From: Opitutus sp. ER46
GTDB lineage: Bacteria; Verrucomicrobiota; Verrucomicrobiia; Opitutales; Opitutaceae
NCBI RefSeq assembly: GCF_003054705.1
Contig: NZ_QAYX01000022.1
Coordinates: 372,001 to 436,000 of the forward strand
Direction: 5' to 3'
DNA: 64,000 nucleotides
Shown one piece after another: positions 7,686 through 15,740 of the stretch. Below the pieces are notes generated by a model. That model worked only from the letters and a program-made list of their open reading frames with translations. It was not told the origin of the DNA and did not search any database. Numbering within the stretch: the stretch's first letter is position 1; each line of letters opens with the position of its first letter. Position numbers and translations under genes: made by a program.

Positions 7686-8054
7686 ATGGTAACGAATACG
7701 CTTACGGCGATGGAGGTGGTGGACACGGGAGAGAAACGCGATGGCCGCGGGCGGCGGATCACGCCGCCGGGCCGGCGCGATGAGTTGGTGGCAGCATGGC
7801 GGCAGAGCGGGATGACGCTGACGGCGTTCGCGCGGCGTGAGGGCGTCAACTACACGACGTTTTGCTCGTGGGTGCAGCAGCGAGAGCGAGAAGCTGGCGC
7901 GGCGCCGGGGGACAAGGTTCGGTTCGCTGAAGTCCAGGTGTCCGCGGCGGCCTCGTCCGAGGCGGTCGTGGAGGTGCGACTAGCAGACGGTACGGTGGTC
8001 CGCGGGGCGCGCGCGGGGGAGGTAGTTGCGGTGGTGCGAGCGTTGCGGGGCTGA
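7686..8054 (+). CDS. tnpA: IS66 accessory protein TnpA
   Basis: A 122-residue IS66 Orf1 protein needed with TnpB for transposition. It has an N-terminal helix-turn-helix region (GRRDELVAAWRQSGMTLTAF, then ARREGVNYTTFCSWVQQ) and a C-terminal strand-rich part (VEVRLADGTVVRGARAGEV), as in the family. ATG at 7686 was chosen; a GTG at 7680 would add two residues. The next gene starts four bases after its stop, so the genes are coupled. Confidence 0.9.
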   Translation: MVTNTLTAMEVVDTGEKRDGRGRRITPPGRRDELVAAWRQSGMTLTAFARREGVNYTTFCSWVQQREREAGAAPGDKVRFAEVQVSAAASSEAVVEVRLADGTVVRGARAGEVVAVVRALRG

Positions 8055-8058
8055 CGCG

Positions 8059-8406
8059 ATGCTCGCCTTTCCGCACTCGATTCGGATCTACGTCGCGTTG
8101 GCGCCGGTGGACATGCGCAAGCAGTACGACGGCTTGTGGACCCCCGCCCAGGAGCAACTGCAGGAAGACCCGAAGCAAGGCGCGGTGTTTTGCTTCACGA
8201 ACCGGGAGCGTACCCGGCTGAAACTGCTGTACTGGGATGGCACGGGCGTGTGGGTGCTCGCGAAGCGACTGGAACAAGGGCGGTTCTCCTGGCCGGAGCC
8301 GAGCGAGGCCAAGCCCAAGCTGTCGCTGACGCCCGAAGCCCTGGCGTTGCTGATTGGCGGAGTGGAGCTCAGGCGCGGCTCGCTCAAAGCTTGGTACGAA
8401 CGCTAA
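8059..8406 (+). CDS. tnpB: IS66 accessory protein TnpB
   Basis: A 115-residue IS66 Orf2 protein. The segments IYVALAPVDMRKQYDGL, GAVFCFTNRERTRLKLLYWD and WVLAKRLEQGRFSWP are hallmarks of this family, whose biochemical role in transposition is still unclear. It lies between TnpA and the transposase, all in one direction. Confidence 0.93.
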   Translation: MLAFPHSIRIYVALAPVDMRKQYDGLWTPAQEQLQEDPKQGAVFCFTNRERTRLKLLYWDGTGVWVLAKRLEQGRFSWPEPSEAKPKLSLTPEALALLIGGVELRRGSLKAWYER

Positions 8407-8425
8407 GCCGCTGACCGTTAGGCAT

Positions 8426-8444
8426 GTATCGTGCTATACGATAC
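8426..8444 (+). promoter_or_regulatory. Hairpin over the transposase start codon
   Basis: GTATCGT (8426-8432) and ACGATAC (8438-8444) form a 7-bp stem with a 5-base loop. The stem includes the first two bases of the GTG start codon of the transposase, so folding of the mRNA would hide the start and could limit transposase synthesis. Confidence 0.45.
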
Positions 8445-9327
8445 ACGCGTGCCGCCCACCGAACAGATCGTCGCCGAGTACCCGCTGATGCAGCAGGAGA
8501 TCGCGGCGCTGCGCGCTCAGGTTGCTTGGCTCAAGCAGCAGCTGTTTGGCGGGGGCAAGAGCGAGACGCTGGACCGCGCGCAGTTGCGGTTGCAACTAGC
8601 GGAGCTGGAAAGCACGGCCGCCGAGGCGAAGCCAGCGCAGACGATCACGTATGAGCGTCCGAGCGGTCCGGGGTCGAAGCGCAAGCTGCCGGCCGAATCC
8701 TTCGCGCACTTGCCGGTGAAGGAGACGGTGGAAATCGTGCCAGAGCCGGTGAAACACAATCCGGAGCTGTACGAGAAGATCGGCGAGGAGCGCACCTTCG
8801 AGGTCGACATCGTTCCGCCGCAGCTCTTCAAGCGCGAGATCGTGCGGCCGAAGTACCGGCACCGTTTGGATCGCATGCGGGCACCGCTGCTCGCCCCTGC
8901 GCCGGGGCGGATTGCCCCTGGTGGCTTTGCTTCCGCCGGCCTGGTCGCCTGGGCCTTGACCGCGAAATACTGCGATCATCTGCCGCTCTATCGTCAGGAG
9001 AAGATGCTGACCCGCTGGGGAGCGCCGATCTCGCGGCAGAACCTCTGCGACTGGACGGGCATGGCGACGGCGCTGCTCGAGCGCGTGGTCAAGCTGATGA
9101 AGCAGGAACTCCTGCAGGGTGGGTACGTCCAGGTCGACGAAACGCCGATCCGATGTAACGACCCCGACGTGCGGGACGGGAAGACGACGACAGGGTACCT
9201 TTGGGGACTGTCGTGCCCAGACGCGGACGTCGTGTTCGAGTGGCGATTATCCCGTCGTCACGAGGAGGCGTCCCGCCTGCTGGGAGATACATTTAAGGGT
9301 CTGCTGCAATCCGACGGATACGAAGCA
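8431..9327 (+). CDS. tnpC: IS66 transposase TnpC, exon 1
   Basis: Codons 1-299 of the transposase: a coiled-coil N-terminus (MQQEIAALRAQVAWLKQQLF), the GGGKSE segment, the zinc-finger-like region and most of the RNase H-fold core. The first catalytic Asp is D236 (YVQVDETPIR) and the second D295 (LLQSDGYEA). The gene is cut after GCA codon 299 by the group II intron; without splicing translation ends after RREVAQVDVQYV at 9367-9369. Joined to exon 2 (11545-12138) it gives a complete 496-residue protein. The GTG start lies in a hairpin. Confidence 0.92.
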
Positions 9328-9941
9328 GTGCGACGTGAAGTCGCTCAAGTAGATGTTCAATATGTGTGATCCACCATAAAATCGAACCTGCGGTTCCACC
9401 CGCAGTCGCCTATCGGCACCGGCGAGACTGGCAACGGTCTGGTCGGAAGCTGCCGAGATAAACGCGCTTCCACGAATGTGGTGCAGGTCGCCGCGAGGCG
9501 TCGTGCAGGACTGCAAGCGTCAATGCGGTTCAAAGCGCTGGTCCGATGACACGCTTAATATAAGTGAACTGCTCGCAAGCATCGTTAAGCCGAAGGAGCC
9601 AAATACGCTGTCAGGCTCCAACCAAAAGGTAACGCAGCCGGTCGACCCCGTTGCTTTCAGTGGGTCGCGTGGACAATAGGGCTGCCGGTGTAATGGCAGG
9701 GGCTAAATCATCGAGAAGGCTACTTGATCGAAACACGTTAAACCCGACGTTCCGCTTCGTGAGAAGCAAGGTTCACCGCAAGGCGGGCTGATGGAACGGC
9801 GGGCAGAGGATGCTGGAGGAAGCAAACCGCCGCGCTGTAACGGCGCGGATAGAGGGACTCCCTCGCCGCGAAAGCGGGCCGACTTCCAGCGGGTCATCAA
9901 TCACGAGTAACTTTGCAAACCATCGAACGGGGGAATCGCAA

Positions 9942-11471
9942 ATGAGCGAAGGGCAACCTTCGTGTGCACCTCCGAACCAGGCTTGGGAGAAGATCCCTTG
10001 GGACGAATGCGCCCGCCGGGTCAGACGGTTGCAGGAGCGAATCGTGAAGGCCACACGGGCTGGGCGCTGGGGCAAGGTGAAAGCCTTGCAGTGGATGCTC
10101 ACCCACTCGTTCAGCGGTAAAGCCTTAGCCGTGAACCGAGTGACAGAGAATAAGGGCAGGCATACCGCGGGGGTTGACGGGGCAATCTGGCAATCTCCCG
10201 GCGCCAAATACAAAGCGATAGGTCAACTACGTCGAAACGGATATCGACCGCAGGCGCTGCGGCGCGTGCATATCCCGAAGGCCAATGGAAAACTAAGACC
10301 GCTGGGAATCCCGACGATGAAGGACCGTGCGATGCAGGCGTTGCACCTGCTCGCCCTGGCACCCGTCGCGGAGACAATCGGCGATCCCAACTCCTACGGC
10401 TTCCGGGTCGCGCGTTCCACGGCTGACGCGATCGAGGAATGTTTCGTTTTGCTAGGGCGTTCCGACGCTGCGGAATGGATACTGGAAGGAGACATCAAGG
10501 GATGCTTCGACCACATCAGCCATGAGTGGCTGCTCGCTCATGTGCCCACCGACACCATGGTGCTCAGAAAATGGCTGCAGGCCGGCTATGTCGAAAATCG
10601 ATCGTGGTTCGTGACGGAAGCGGGGACGCCGCAAGGCGGCATCATCTCGCCGACGCTCGCGAACATGGCGCTCGACGGGCTGGAAGAACTGTTGTTGCGC
10701 ACGTTCCCGCGCAAGTGGGAACAGCGTTCGACGGTGCTGCGGCATCCCAAGGTCCATCTGGTGCGTTATGCGGACGATTTTATCGTCACCGGCGCTTCTC
10801 GCGAAGTGTTGGAAAACGAAGTTCGTCCACTGATCGAAGGCTTCCTGCGCGAACGTGGTCTCGTCCTCTCTGCGGAGAAAACAAAGATCACGCACGTGCG
10901 CGAGGGCTTCGACTTCCTCGGGCAAAACCTGCGGAAGTTTGGGGGCAAGCTGATCATCCGGCCTTCGAAAAAGAACACGGAGGCGTTCTTGGAAAAGGTC
11001 CGCTCAATCCTGAAAGCGAACAGGTCCGCCGCGCAGGCGAATGTGATCTGGCAGCTCAACCCGGTGATCCGTGGTTGGGTGAATTATCATCGCCATGTCA
11101 CGGCATCGAAGGCGTTTGAACGGGTTGATTGGGCCATCTGGGAAAGTCTGTGGTTTTGGGCCAAACGGCGGCATCGGAAACAATCCCTGCGCTGGCTCTC
11201 ACGGCGCTACTGGCATGCGTTCGGTTCGCGCGACTGGACCTTCGCCGCACTGCTCGAAGGGGACGGCGGATGGTTGCGGTTGCACTACGCCACCGACACC
11301 AAAATCCGACGCCACCTGAAGATCAAAGCGAAGGCCAACCCGTTCGACCCAGAGTGGAATCGCTACTTTGAGGAGCGCGCGCTCCTCAAGCGACTCGGCA
11401 AGAAGACAAGGAAGTCAGGAGAATCTGTCGTGGATACCGGCCCCGATCTTCCGGGGCTTGTGATGGCTTGA
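9942..11471 (+). CDS. ltrA: Group II intron reverse transcriptase/maturase
   Basis: A 509-residue intron-encoded protein that helps the intron RNA fold and splice and copies it into DNA at new sites. The RT domain covers about residues 75-330 with [15 protein letters not shown], the [15 protein letters not shown] box and the catalytic YADD at 276-279. Then come the maturase X domain (GIIM-type, [17 protein letters not shown] segment) and a short basic C-terminus. No Cys/His HNH endonuclease region is present, so target cutting would have to come from elsewhere. ATG at 9942 has a GGGGGA Shine-Dalgarno-like stretch; a TTG at 9810 is also in frame. The stop lies at the start of domain V. Confidence 0.95.
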   Translation: MSEGQPSCAPPNQAWEKIPWDECARRVRRLQERIVKATRAGRWGKVKALQWMLTHSFSGKALAVNRVTENKGRHTAGVDGAIWQSPGAKYKAIGQLRRNGYRPQALRRVHIPKANGKLRPLGIPTMKDRAMQALHLLALAPVAETIGDPNSYGFRVARSTADAIEECFVLLGRSDAAEWILEGDIKGCFDHISHEWLLAHVPTDTMVLRKWLQAGYVENRSWFVTEAGTPQGGIISPTLANMALDGLEELLLRTFPRKWEQRSTVLRHPKVHLVRYADDFIVTGASREVLENEVRPLIEGFLRERGLVLSAEKTKITHVREGFDFLGQNLRKFGGKLIIRPSKKNTEAFLEKVRSILKANRSAAQANVIWQLNPVIRGWVNYHRHVTASKAFERVDWAIWESLWFWAKRRHRKQSLRWLSRRYWHAFGSRDWTFAALLEGDGGWLRLHYATDTKIRRHLKIKAKANPFDPEWNRYFEERALLKRLGKKTRKSGESVVDTGPDLPGLVMA

Positions 11472-11544
11472 GCCGGATGATGGGAAACTATCCAGTCCGG
11501 TTCTGAGGGGAGGACGCGCCAGCAATGGCGCGCCCTTACCCGAC
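11470..11544 (+). ncRNA. Group II intron domains V and VI
   Basis: Domain V (11470-11503) has the catalytic AGC triad in GAGCCGG and a GAAA tetraloop. Domain VI (11504-11544) is a long stem with GGCGCGCC in the 3' arm and an unpaired A at 11538. These are the parts needed for catalysis and branching. Confidence 0.85.
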
Positions 11545-12138
11545 TACCCAGCGTACGTGCGCACGCACGCCGGCGTGGTCTGGCTTGGTTGCTGGGCGCA
11601 TGCGCGCCGCCGGTTTTTTGACGCGATGTCGGAGCGGCCGAAGACGGTGGAGCGTGTGCTGCGCCTGATCGGGCAGCTCTACGCCTTGGAGAAGCAGTGG
11701 GATAGCAACGAAGTTGGCGACAAACGTGCCGCCCTTCGCGAGACGCACTTTGCGCGGCCGCTCGCGCGACTGCGGCAGCTCGTCACGGCATTGCAAGCGC
11801 GCGTTCTGCCCAAGTCGGGACTGGGTGAGGCCTGTGCCTACCTTCTCGGTCACTGGGAACCGCTTACTGCGCACCTGCGCTACAGCCGCACCCGGCTCGA
11901 TACGAACTCGATCGAAAACGCCATCCGGCCGAGCAAGCTCGGCGCGAAGAACTGGCTCTTCATTGGCCACCCCGATGCCGGCGACCGCGCGGCGGTCATC
12001 TACTCACTCGTTGTCAGTTGCGAGCGCCGGGGAATCGATCCGCACGCCTATCTCAGCGACGTCCTCCAGCGGCTTCCGGCCATGACCACGGGCGACGACT
12101 TGCTCCCGCTCCTGCCTTCACGCTGGAAGCGCGCCTGA
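11545..12138 (+). CDS. tnpC: IS66 transposase TnpC, exon 2
   Basis: Codons 300-496 of the transposase. The reading frame begins YPAYVRTHAGVVWLGCWAHARRRF, the conserved segment that normally follows the second catalytic Asp, and includes the catalytic Glu at E423 of the joined protein (TNSIENAIRPSKLG). It ends with the usual IS66 C-terminal region (PHAYLSDVLQRLP). It has no start codon of its own, so it should be expressed only after the intron is removed. Confidence 0.92.
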   Translation, partial: YPAYVRTHAGVVWLGCWAHARRRFFDAMSERPKTVERVLRLIGQLYALEKQWDSNEVGDKRAALRETHFARPLARLRQLVTALQARVLPKSGLGEACAYLLGHWEPLTAHLRYSRTRLDTNSIENAIRPSKLGAKNWLFIGHPDAGDRAAVIYSLVVSCERRGIDPHAYLSDVLQRLPAMTTGDDLLPLLPSRWKRA

Positions 12139-12144
12139 TCGTAG

Positions 12145-12162
12145 GTCTCGTACGTACGAGAC
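12145..12162. repeat. Palindrome near the IS66 right end
   Basis: GTCTCGTAC followed by GTACGAGAC is a perfect 18-bp palindrome seven bases after the tnpC stop codon and 33 bp before the right inverted repeat. It may end transcription or act in end recognition. Confidence 0.6.
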
Positions 12163-12195
12163 TCCCAATCGCACGCCAGCCGTAGCTCTCGTACT

Positions 12196-12221
12196 TACGA
12201 GGCACCCAAAGCTACGCTTAC
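12196..12221 (-). repeat. IS66 right inverted repeat
   Basis: It ends GCTACGCTTAC and is the complement of the left end at 7627-7652 with one mismatch. Confidence 0.9.
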
Positions 12222-12427
12222 CCTTGTTCCACGGCACCGCGGACCTGTTTACCATTGGACTCTGGGAAGCCGTTGGAACCCCGATCGAAGGTGCGTTTGA
12301 TGGGAATACGATCTCCGTCCGGGTCGACTTCGATAAGGACGAACGCGTCAGGGAATCGAAGACCCTGTCGATTGAATCCCCCAAGGCCCCGGCTCGCACC
12401 GCCGTCGAAGCCACAAGCAGCCATTGA
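12222..12427 (+). pseudogene. 3' fragment of a small lipoprotein-like gene
   Basis: An open frame entering from the IS66 right end reads LFHGTADLFTIGLWEAVGTP followed by a segment ending FDKDERVRESKTLS, then stops at 12425-12427. The GLWEAVGTPIEG and VDFDKDERV segments resemble the C-terminal half of small envelope lipoproteins of the BamE-like kind, but I cannot name the family. It has no start of its own. From 12428 to 12701 I see no gene. Confidence 0.35.
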
Positions 12428-12701
12428 ACCTAAGCTCGCGGAGAAACTGGATCAGCACTTCGCGCCAGACCGGACGCGGGCCCGCTGTCTGAGCGCGAAA
12501 GCCTCACCCTCCCAGAAACCGAGCGCGCCAACACCCAGTCCCTCCGTACGGGGTCAGAACGCCTGCTCCGGAGACGGCGCGTAGGCACCAACCCCAACTC
12601 CGTACTTTAGTCGCGCCGTGTTTTCGTCGATATGCCGCAACTGCGGCGGACCTCACCGAAGAACCAGAAGGACTATCAAGAAACCAGTAACAACCGTGTG
12701 C

Positions 12702-13487
12702 TCACCGGAAATGCTTTCGAACTGCCGCGGCAATCCCCTGGTATTCTCCCCAGTCACGTTCGCTTGGTCTAAGCGTCGGACTTGTCAGCGAACCACCGAA
12801 AGAGTTCTTCTTTTCCCCCCACGTTGTATACCTTGGGTCGCTTACGGCATTTCTGACGACCTGAACCAACCCGCCACTATTCGGGATGGGGGTAACCTCT
12901 ATAGTCTGATGAGTGATTCCAAACCCTAGAAACCGATCGTCCAGCTCGGTGCCTAGGAAGTCGTCGAGAAGACGCGATCGTTCCTTACCTAACCGATTAT
13001 CCAACTCGGAATAATACATGTCACGTAATTTTCGGCCAGCCTCCGGATAAGGAGGTATACTTAGGACCAACTTTGTCCCATCGAAAGACACTTCTTGGAC
13101 AAGATCCTTCTCGTAGGCAGCGCGTATTAACTGATAGGTACAAAACGTATCTGCGACGATCCGCATCTCTTCATGACTGAAGCCAAGCTGGGGACGTGAC
13201 TCTATAGCACCTTGAATATACAACTCCAGCCACCGTGTTGCAGTCCATTCCGACGTCCCCGCAGTTGGCTTGGGCGCGATCTTCACTGACTCCGCGATTC
13301 GTTCCACTTCATCCGCGACTCGTCGGTCCCTCGTCTTCTTTTCTGAATCCAAATTCTGCCGTGGCTGGACTAAAGCTAGCTGCTCCCCCGATTTGCGAAT
13401 GCTCAATGACTGCCGGCTATGCACGAGCCAGCCGGCAATCATTAGTACCACGACAATAATACCACCAAACTTAATGCCCCGTCGCAT
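12702..13487 (-). CDS. Membrane-anchored protein of unknown function
   Basis: A 261-residue protein from the ATG at 13487 (270 residues from a TTG at 13514). Residues about 4-24 (KFGGIIVVVLMIAGWLVH) form one N-terminal membrane anchor. The rest is soluble and mostly helical, with LELYIQGAIESRPQLGFSHE in the middle. I recognise no family. The start overlaps the end of the upstream gene by 17 bp, so the two form an operon. Base composition is clearly less GC-rich than the flanks and codon use is more relaxed, suggesting acquisition. Confidence 0.65.
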   Translation of the reverse strand: MRRGIKFGGIIVVVLMIAGWLVHSRQSLSIRKSGEQLALVQPRQNLDSEKKTRDRRVADEVERIAESVKIAPKPTAGTSEWTATRWLELYIQGAIESRPQLGFSHEEMRIVADTFCTYQLIRAAYEKDLVQEVSFDGTKLVLSIPPYPEAGRKLRDMYYSELDNRLGKERSRLLDDFLGTELDDRFLGFGITHQTIEVTPIPNSGGLVQVVRNAVSDPRYTTWGEKKNSFGGSLTSPTLRPSERDWGEYQGIAAAVRKHFR

Positions 13488-13986
13488 CAGAGGGCCCTCT
13501 GTCGGTTTGTTCAACTTGCTGATTCAAGAGCGTCGCTGCTGCTGGAGCGCCGCCGCCCGATGTCCCATCACTAAACTCCACTGTCCCAGTGACATATGCT
13601 CCTTGCATAGGGCTAGCAGCTAAGAGCGATCCGGAACTCGTGAAATTGATGTTTGCGGTTACGTTCGGCTGCAATGTTATTGAATTTCCTCCCGTCGTAA
13701 ACGTCACCGAGCCCGTGCTTGTCACGGTGGAAATTGAAACATACCCGCCCACTGAGCCTGGGAACGCATTACTGTTGAAGCTCCCGTTCAATGTCAACGT
13801 TTTCGGTGCATCCGTCTGATTGGCAAATATAAGCGTCCCAGTCTGCGAAACGGGCTGGGGCCTACCGGCCTTCCATCCAACCGGTATTGATGGACGGGCG
13901 ACGGTGAGTCCTGGTTGTTGAGGGGTTTGCGCGAAACCGAAGTACGGTATGACAACGAAAACGAAACAGATCAACAACCTCAGCAT
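13471..13986 (-). CDS. Secreted protein, probably beta-rich, of unknown function
   Basis: A 171-residue protein with a Sec signal peptide (MLRLLICFVFVVIPYFGFAQ) followed by a Ser/Thr/Gly/Asn-rich chain with alternating hydrophobic residues (TVTSTGSVTFTTGGNSITLQ), as in small adhesin-like or beta-sandwich domains. No family is recognised. The ATG at 13984-13986 begins the signal peptide; the open frame extends eight codons further upstream. It is the first gene of a two-gene unit with the anchored protein downstream. GC content is lower than in the surroundings. Confidence 0.6.
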   Translation of the reverse strand: MLRLLICFVFVVIPYFGFAQTPQQPGLTVARPSIPVGWKAGRPQPVSQTGTLIFANQTDAPKTLTLNGSFNSNAFPGSVGGYVSISTVTSTGSVTFTTGGNSITLQPNVTANINFTSSGSLLAASPMQGAYVTGTVEFSDGTSGGGAPAAATLLNQQVEQTDRGPSDATGH

Positions 13987-14239
13987 ATAGGGAGGGGTAG
14001 GTGTTTCCAATTACCCTCGAGAGCATTTTCGCACGAGATTGCGCGGCTATGCAGAAGAGGGGCGCACGACACATACTACACCGAGTAGAAGCGGCAGTTC
14101 GTGTGTGTGCAGTTAATTTGCCTGAAAGAATTCGTTTTTCAAGTCATTTGTTCTATATTGCACGCTTCTGCGCTCACAAACCTTCCCTTGTCACCGTTGG
14201 GCATGGGCACACCGCCGCCTCGAACTGAGCACGATCAGC

Positions 14240-14638
14240 GCAAGGGATGACTTGCACCGAATTCTCAGCCTGTCGCTTGGCGTCAGCCGCCTCCTCCGTC
14301 GGAAACAGCATCGGAAGAGGTTCACTACGCTGTTTGAACCCTCCTTTACCTCCGTTGCCTCCTGCAAAATCGATCGCGGTCGGTCGAACCGAACCATGGA
14401 GTCCAAGGCATCTTCACAGGAGATAACGGAAGGCAACGGAGAGTCGGCGAGCAGGGCGTGAAGGCACCCATTGCCCAGCCGGTAGGTCGAGAGAAAGAGA
14501 AAGAGTACGAGCAAGAGAAAGATTTGGGCCGGAAGCGCCGGCCTCCGTGCTCCTCCTCCGACCTCCTTGCCCTCCGTGTCCTGCTCGTCCTGCCCGGTTT
14601 TCTCCGGGCCCTCCGTGTCTCCGTGGTTCAATTACCCG
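14240..14638 (+). repeat. Composite repeat, copy A
   Basis: Three blocks are visible. The first (14240-14470) begins GCAAGGGATGACTTGCACCG and contains an internal hairpin from CTCCGTTGCC and GGCAACGGAG. The second is a purine tract with GAGAAAGAGTACGAGCAAGAG. The third is CCCTCCGTGTCTCCGTGGTTC. The same order recurs at 16627-16985 (copy B). The rest of 13987-14239 holds no gene. Confidence 0.75.
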
Positions 14639-14689
14639 AGCAGCGGTGTTTTCAGATGCCGCAACCGCGGCCGAGGACCTCCCACCGGC

Positions 14690-14850
14690 CAGCCGATCGA
14701 GAGTAAGAGAAAGAGTACGAGTAAGAGAAAGATTTGGGCCGAGGCGCCGACTCTCCGTGACCCTCCTTCCAACCTCCCTGCCCTCGGTGTCCTGCTCGTC
14801 CTGGCCGGTCTTCTCCGGGCCCTCCGTGTCTCCGTGGTTCCTACCACCGG
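14690..14850 (+). repeat. Composite repeat, partial tandem copy
   Basis: A second run of the purine tract (GAGAGTAAGAGAAAGAGTAC) and the CTCCGTG...TGTCTCCGTGGTTC block follows copy A directly, lacking the first block. It ends about 15 bp before the stop of the next leftward gene. Confidence 0.75.
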
Positions 14851-14864
14851 TCTATCCCGAAGCG

Positions 14865-15740
14865 TCAGCGCGTCAGTCGCGCGAGATCTTCGCGCTGTTT
14901 CACCAGGATCTCGCGCATCACCGCCACCTGATTCGGGGTCAGGAACGCGGAGGCCCGGCTGAAGAGCGCGTCGTATTCCGAATCGGTCGGACCAACGTAC
15001 GCCGCGCCCTCGCGCCGGATCCCAAGGTTTGAAGAAGAGATGAGCCTCACCAATTCGCGCGACTGCGCGCCTGACAACGGTTCGCCAATGGCAAACGCAG
15101 GCGCCGCGATATCGGCCACCAGGATACGCTGCCGCTTCGTTCCGTCATAGCCCTCCAATTGCCCGACTGCGTCTGGTCCCAACAGAGCGCGCAGCGCCGC
15201 ATCGCGCGTCTCGAGACTCCGTGCATCCGAGGCCTTGATTTCGGCGGCTGCCATTGCCGTCTGGTCAGCGCTCGCGGCTGCACGGGCGTCAAGGGCCGCC
15301 TCCTTCCACTTCGCCATGATCTCGATGACCCCCTGCACCTGCTCCTCGGTCGCGCCGCGTTGCCGCAGGAAATCCCAGTACTCCTGGCGCACCCCGGCGC
15401 GATAGGCACGCAGGTAGCTGGCGGTGAACGCCGGATCGGTGGCGCCCCGCGCCAACGCTTGCGCGTCCGTCAAAATTTTCGGCGGCTGCAGACGCGGCCC
15501 ACCCGCTGACCCCATTGTCTGAGGCCCGGCCGACGCTGCCGCACGCGCCGCAGCCGCCGGCAGGGTACTCGTCTCCAGCGTCGACTTGGTCCGAACGGCC
15601 GGGGGCGAGCGCAGAGCGGACGTCGGTCCGGACGGCGGCGCTAGGCAGGAGGCCAGGGCGGACCATTCGCGCCACGCAAATCCGAGCCCCAGCAGCAGGA
15701 TGACGACCGAAGCGGCGGTGAAAAGAGTGCGTGTTTTCAC
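14865..15740 (-). CDS. Anchored periplasmic protein of unknown function
   Basis: A 291-residue protein with an N-terminal hydrophobic segment (residues 7-22, FTAASVVILLLGLGFA), an Ala/Pro/Ser-rich linker (30-85) and a helical domain (about 90-291) with QGVIEIMAKWKEAALDARAA and LTPNQVAVMREILVKQRE, the sort of Leu/Gln-rich helices seen in small periplasmic chaperone-like proteins. It resembles the upstream product in layout (anchor, linker, helical domain ending in LxxxQxxxxR), so the two may be paralogues. It starts with GTG overlapping the upstream stop (GTGA), showing translational coupling. Confidence 0.65.
   Translation of the reverse strand: MKTRTLFTAASVVILLLGLGFAWREWSALASCLAPPSGPTSALRSPPAVRTKSTLETSTLPAAAARAAASAGPQTMGSAGGPRLQPPKILTDAQALARGATDPAFTASYLRAYRAGVRQEYWDFLRQRGATEEQVQGVIEIMAKWKEAALDARAAASADQTAMAAAEIKASDARSLETRDAALRALLGPDAVGQLEGYDGTKRQRILVADIAAPAFAIGEPLSGAQSRELVRLISSSNLGIRREGAAYVGPTDSEYDALFSRASAFLTPNQVAVMREILVKQREDLARLTR

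Larger units (their letters stand above)
9328..11544 (+). mobile_element. Group II intron within the IS66 transposase gene
   Basis: The 5' end is GTGCGAC, the consensus group II 5' splice site, and the 3' end is CCCGAC, with the AY terminus. Domain V is visible at 11470-11503 (GAGCCGG, GAAA tetraloop, CCGGTTC). Domain VI is 11504-11544 with a bulged A at 11538, seven nucleotides from the 3' end, as the likely branch point. Domain IV carries the reverse transcriptase. Removing 9328-11544 joins GGATACGAAGCA to TACCCAGCGTAC and restores the reading frame GYEA-YPAY. A candidate EBS1 is TGCTTT at 9652-9657, complementary (one G-U) to GAAGCA before the splice site. Confidence 0.95.
7627..12221 (+). 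mobile_element. IS66-family insertion sequence interrupted by a group II intron
   Basis: Terminal inverted repeats of 26 bp begin GTAAGCGTAGCTT (7627-7652, and its complement at 12196-12221) with one mismatch; GTAAGCG is the usual IS66 end. Inside are the three usual genes in order: accessory tnpA (7686), tnpB (8059) and the DDE transposase tnpC (8431). tnpC is split by a 2217-bp intron; without it the element would be 2378 bp, normal for IS66. The flanking octamers (GGCTGTGC and CCTTGTTC) do not match, so no target duplication is visible and the insertion may be old or rearranged. Confidence 0.92.

Noticed and set aside
9476-9679. 67-residue open frame in the intron
   Set aside because: It lies in the structured part of intron domains I-III and has no protein motif.
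7619-12229. Eight-base target duplication of IS66
   Set aside because: The octamers next to the inverted repeats are GGCTGTGC and CCTTGTTC, which do not match.
14191-14631. 146-residue open frame (and a similar one at 16582-17028)
   Set aside because: Both are translations of the composite repeat; similarity between them is due to the repeat, not to a shared gene.
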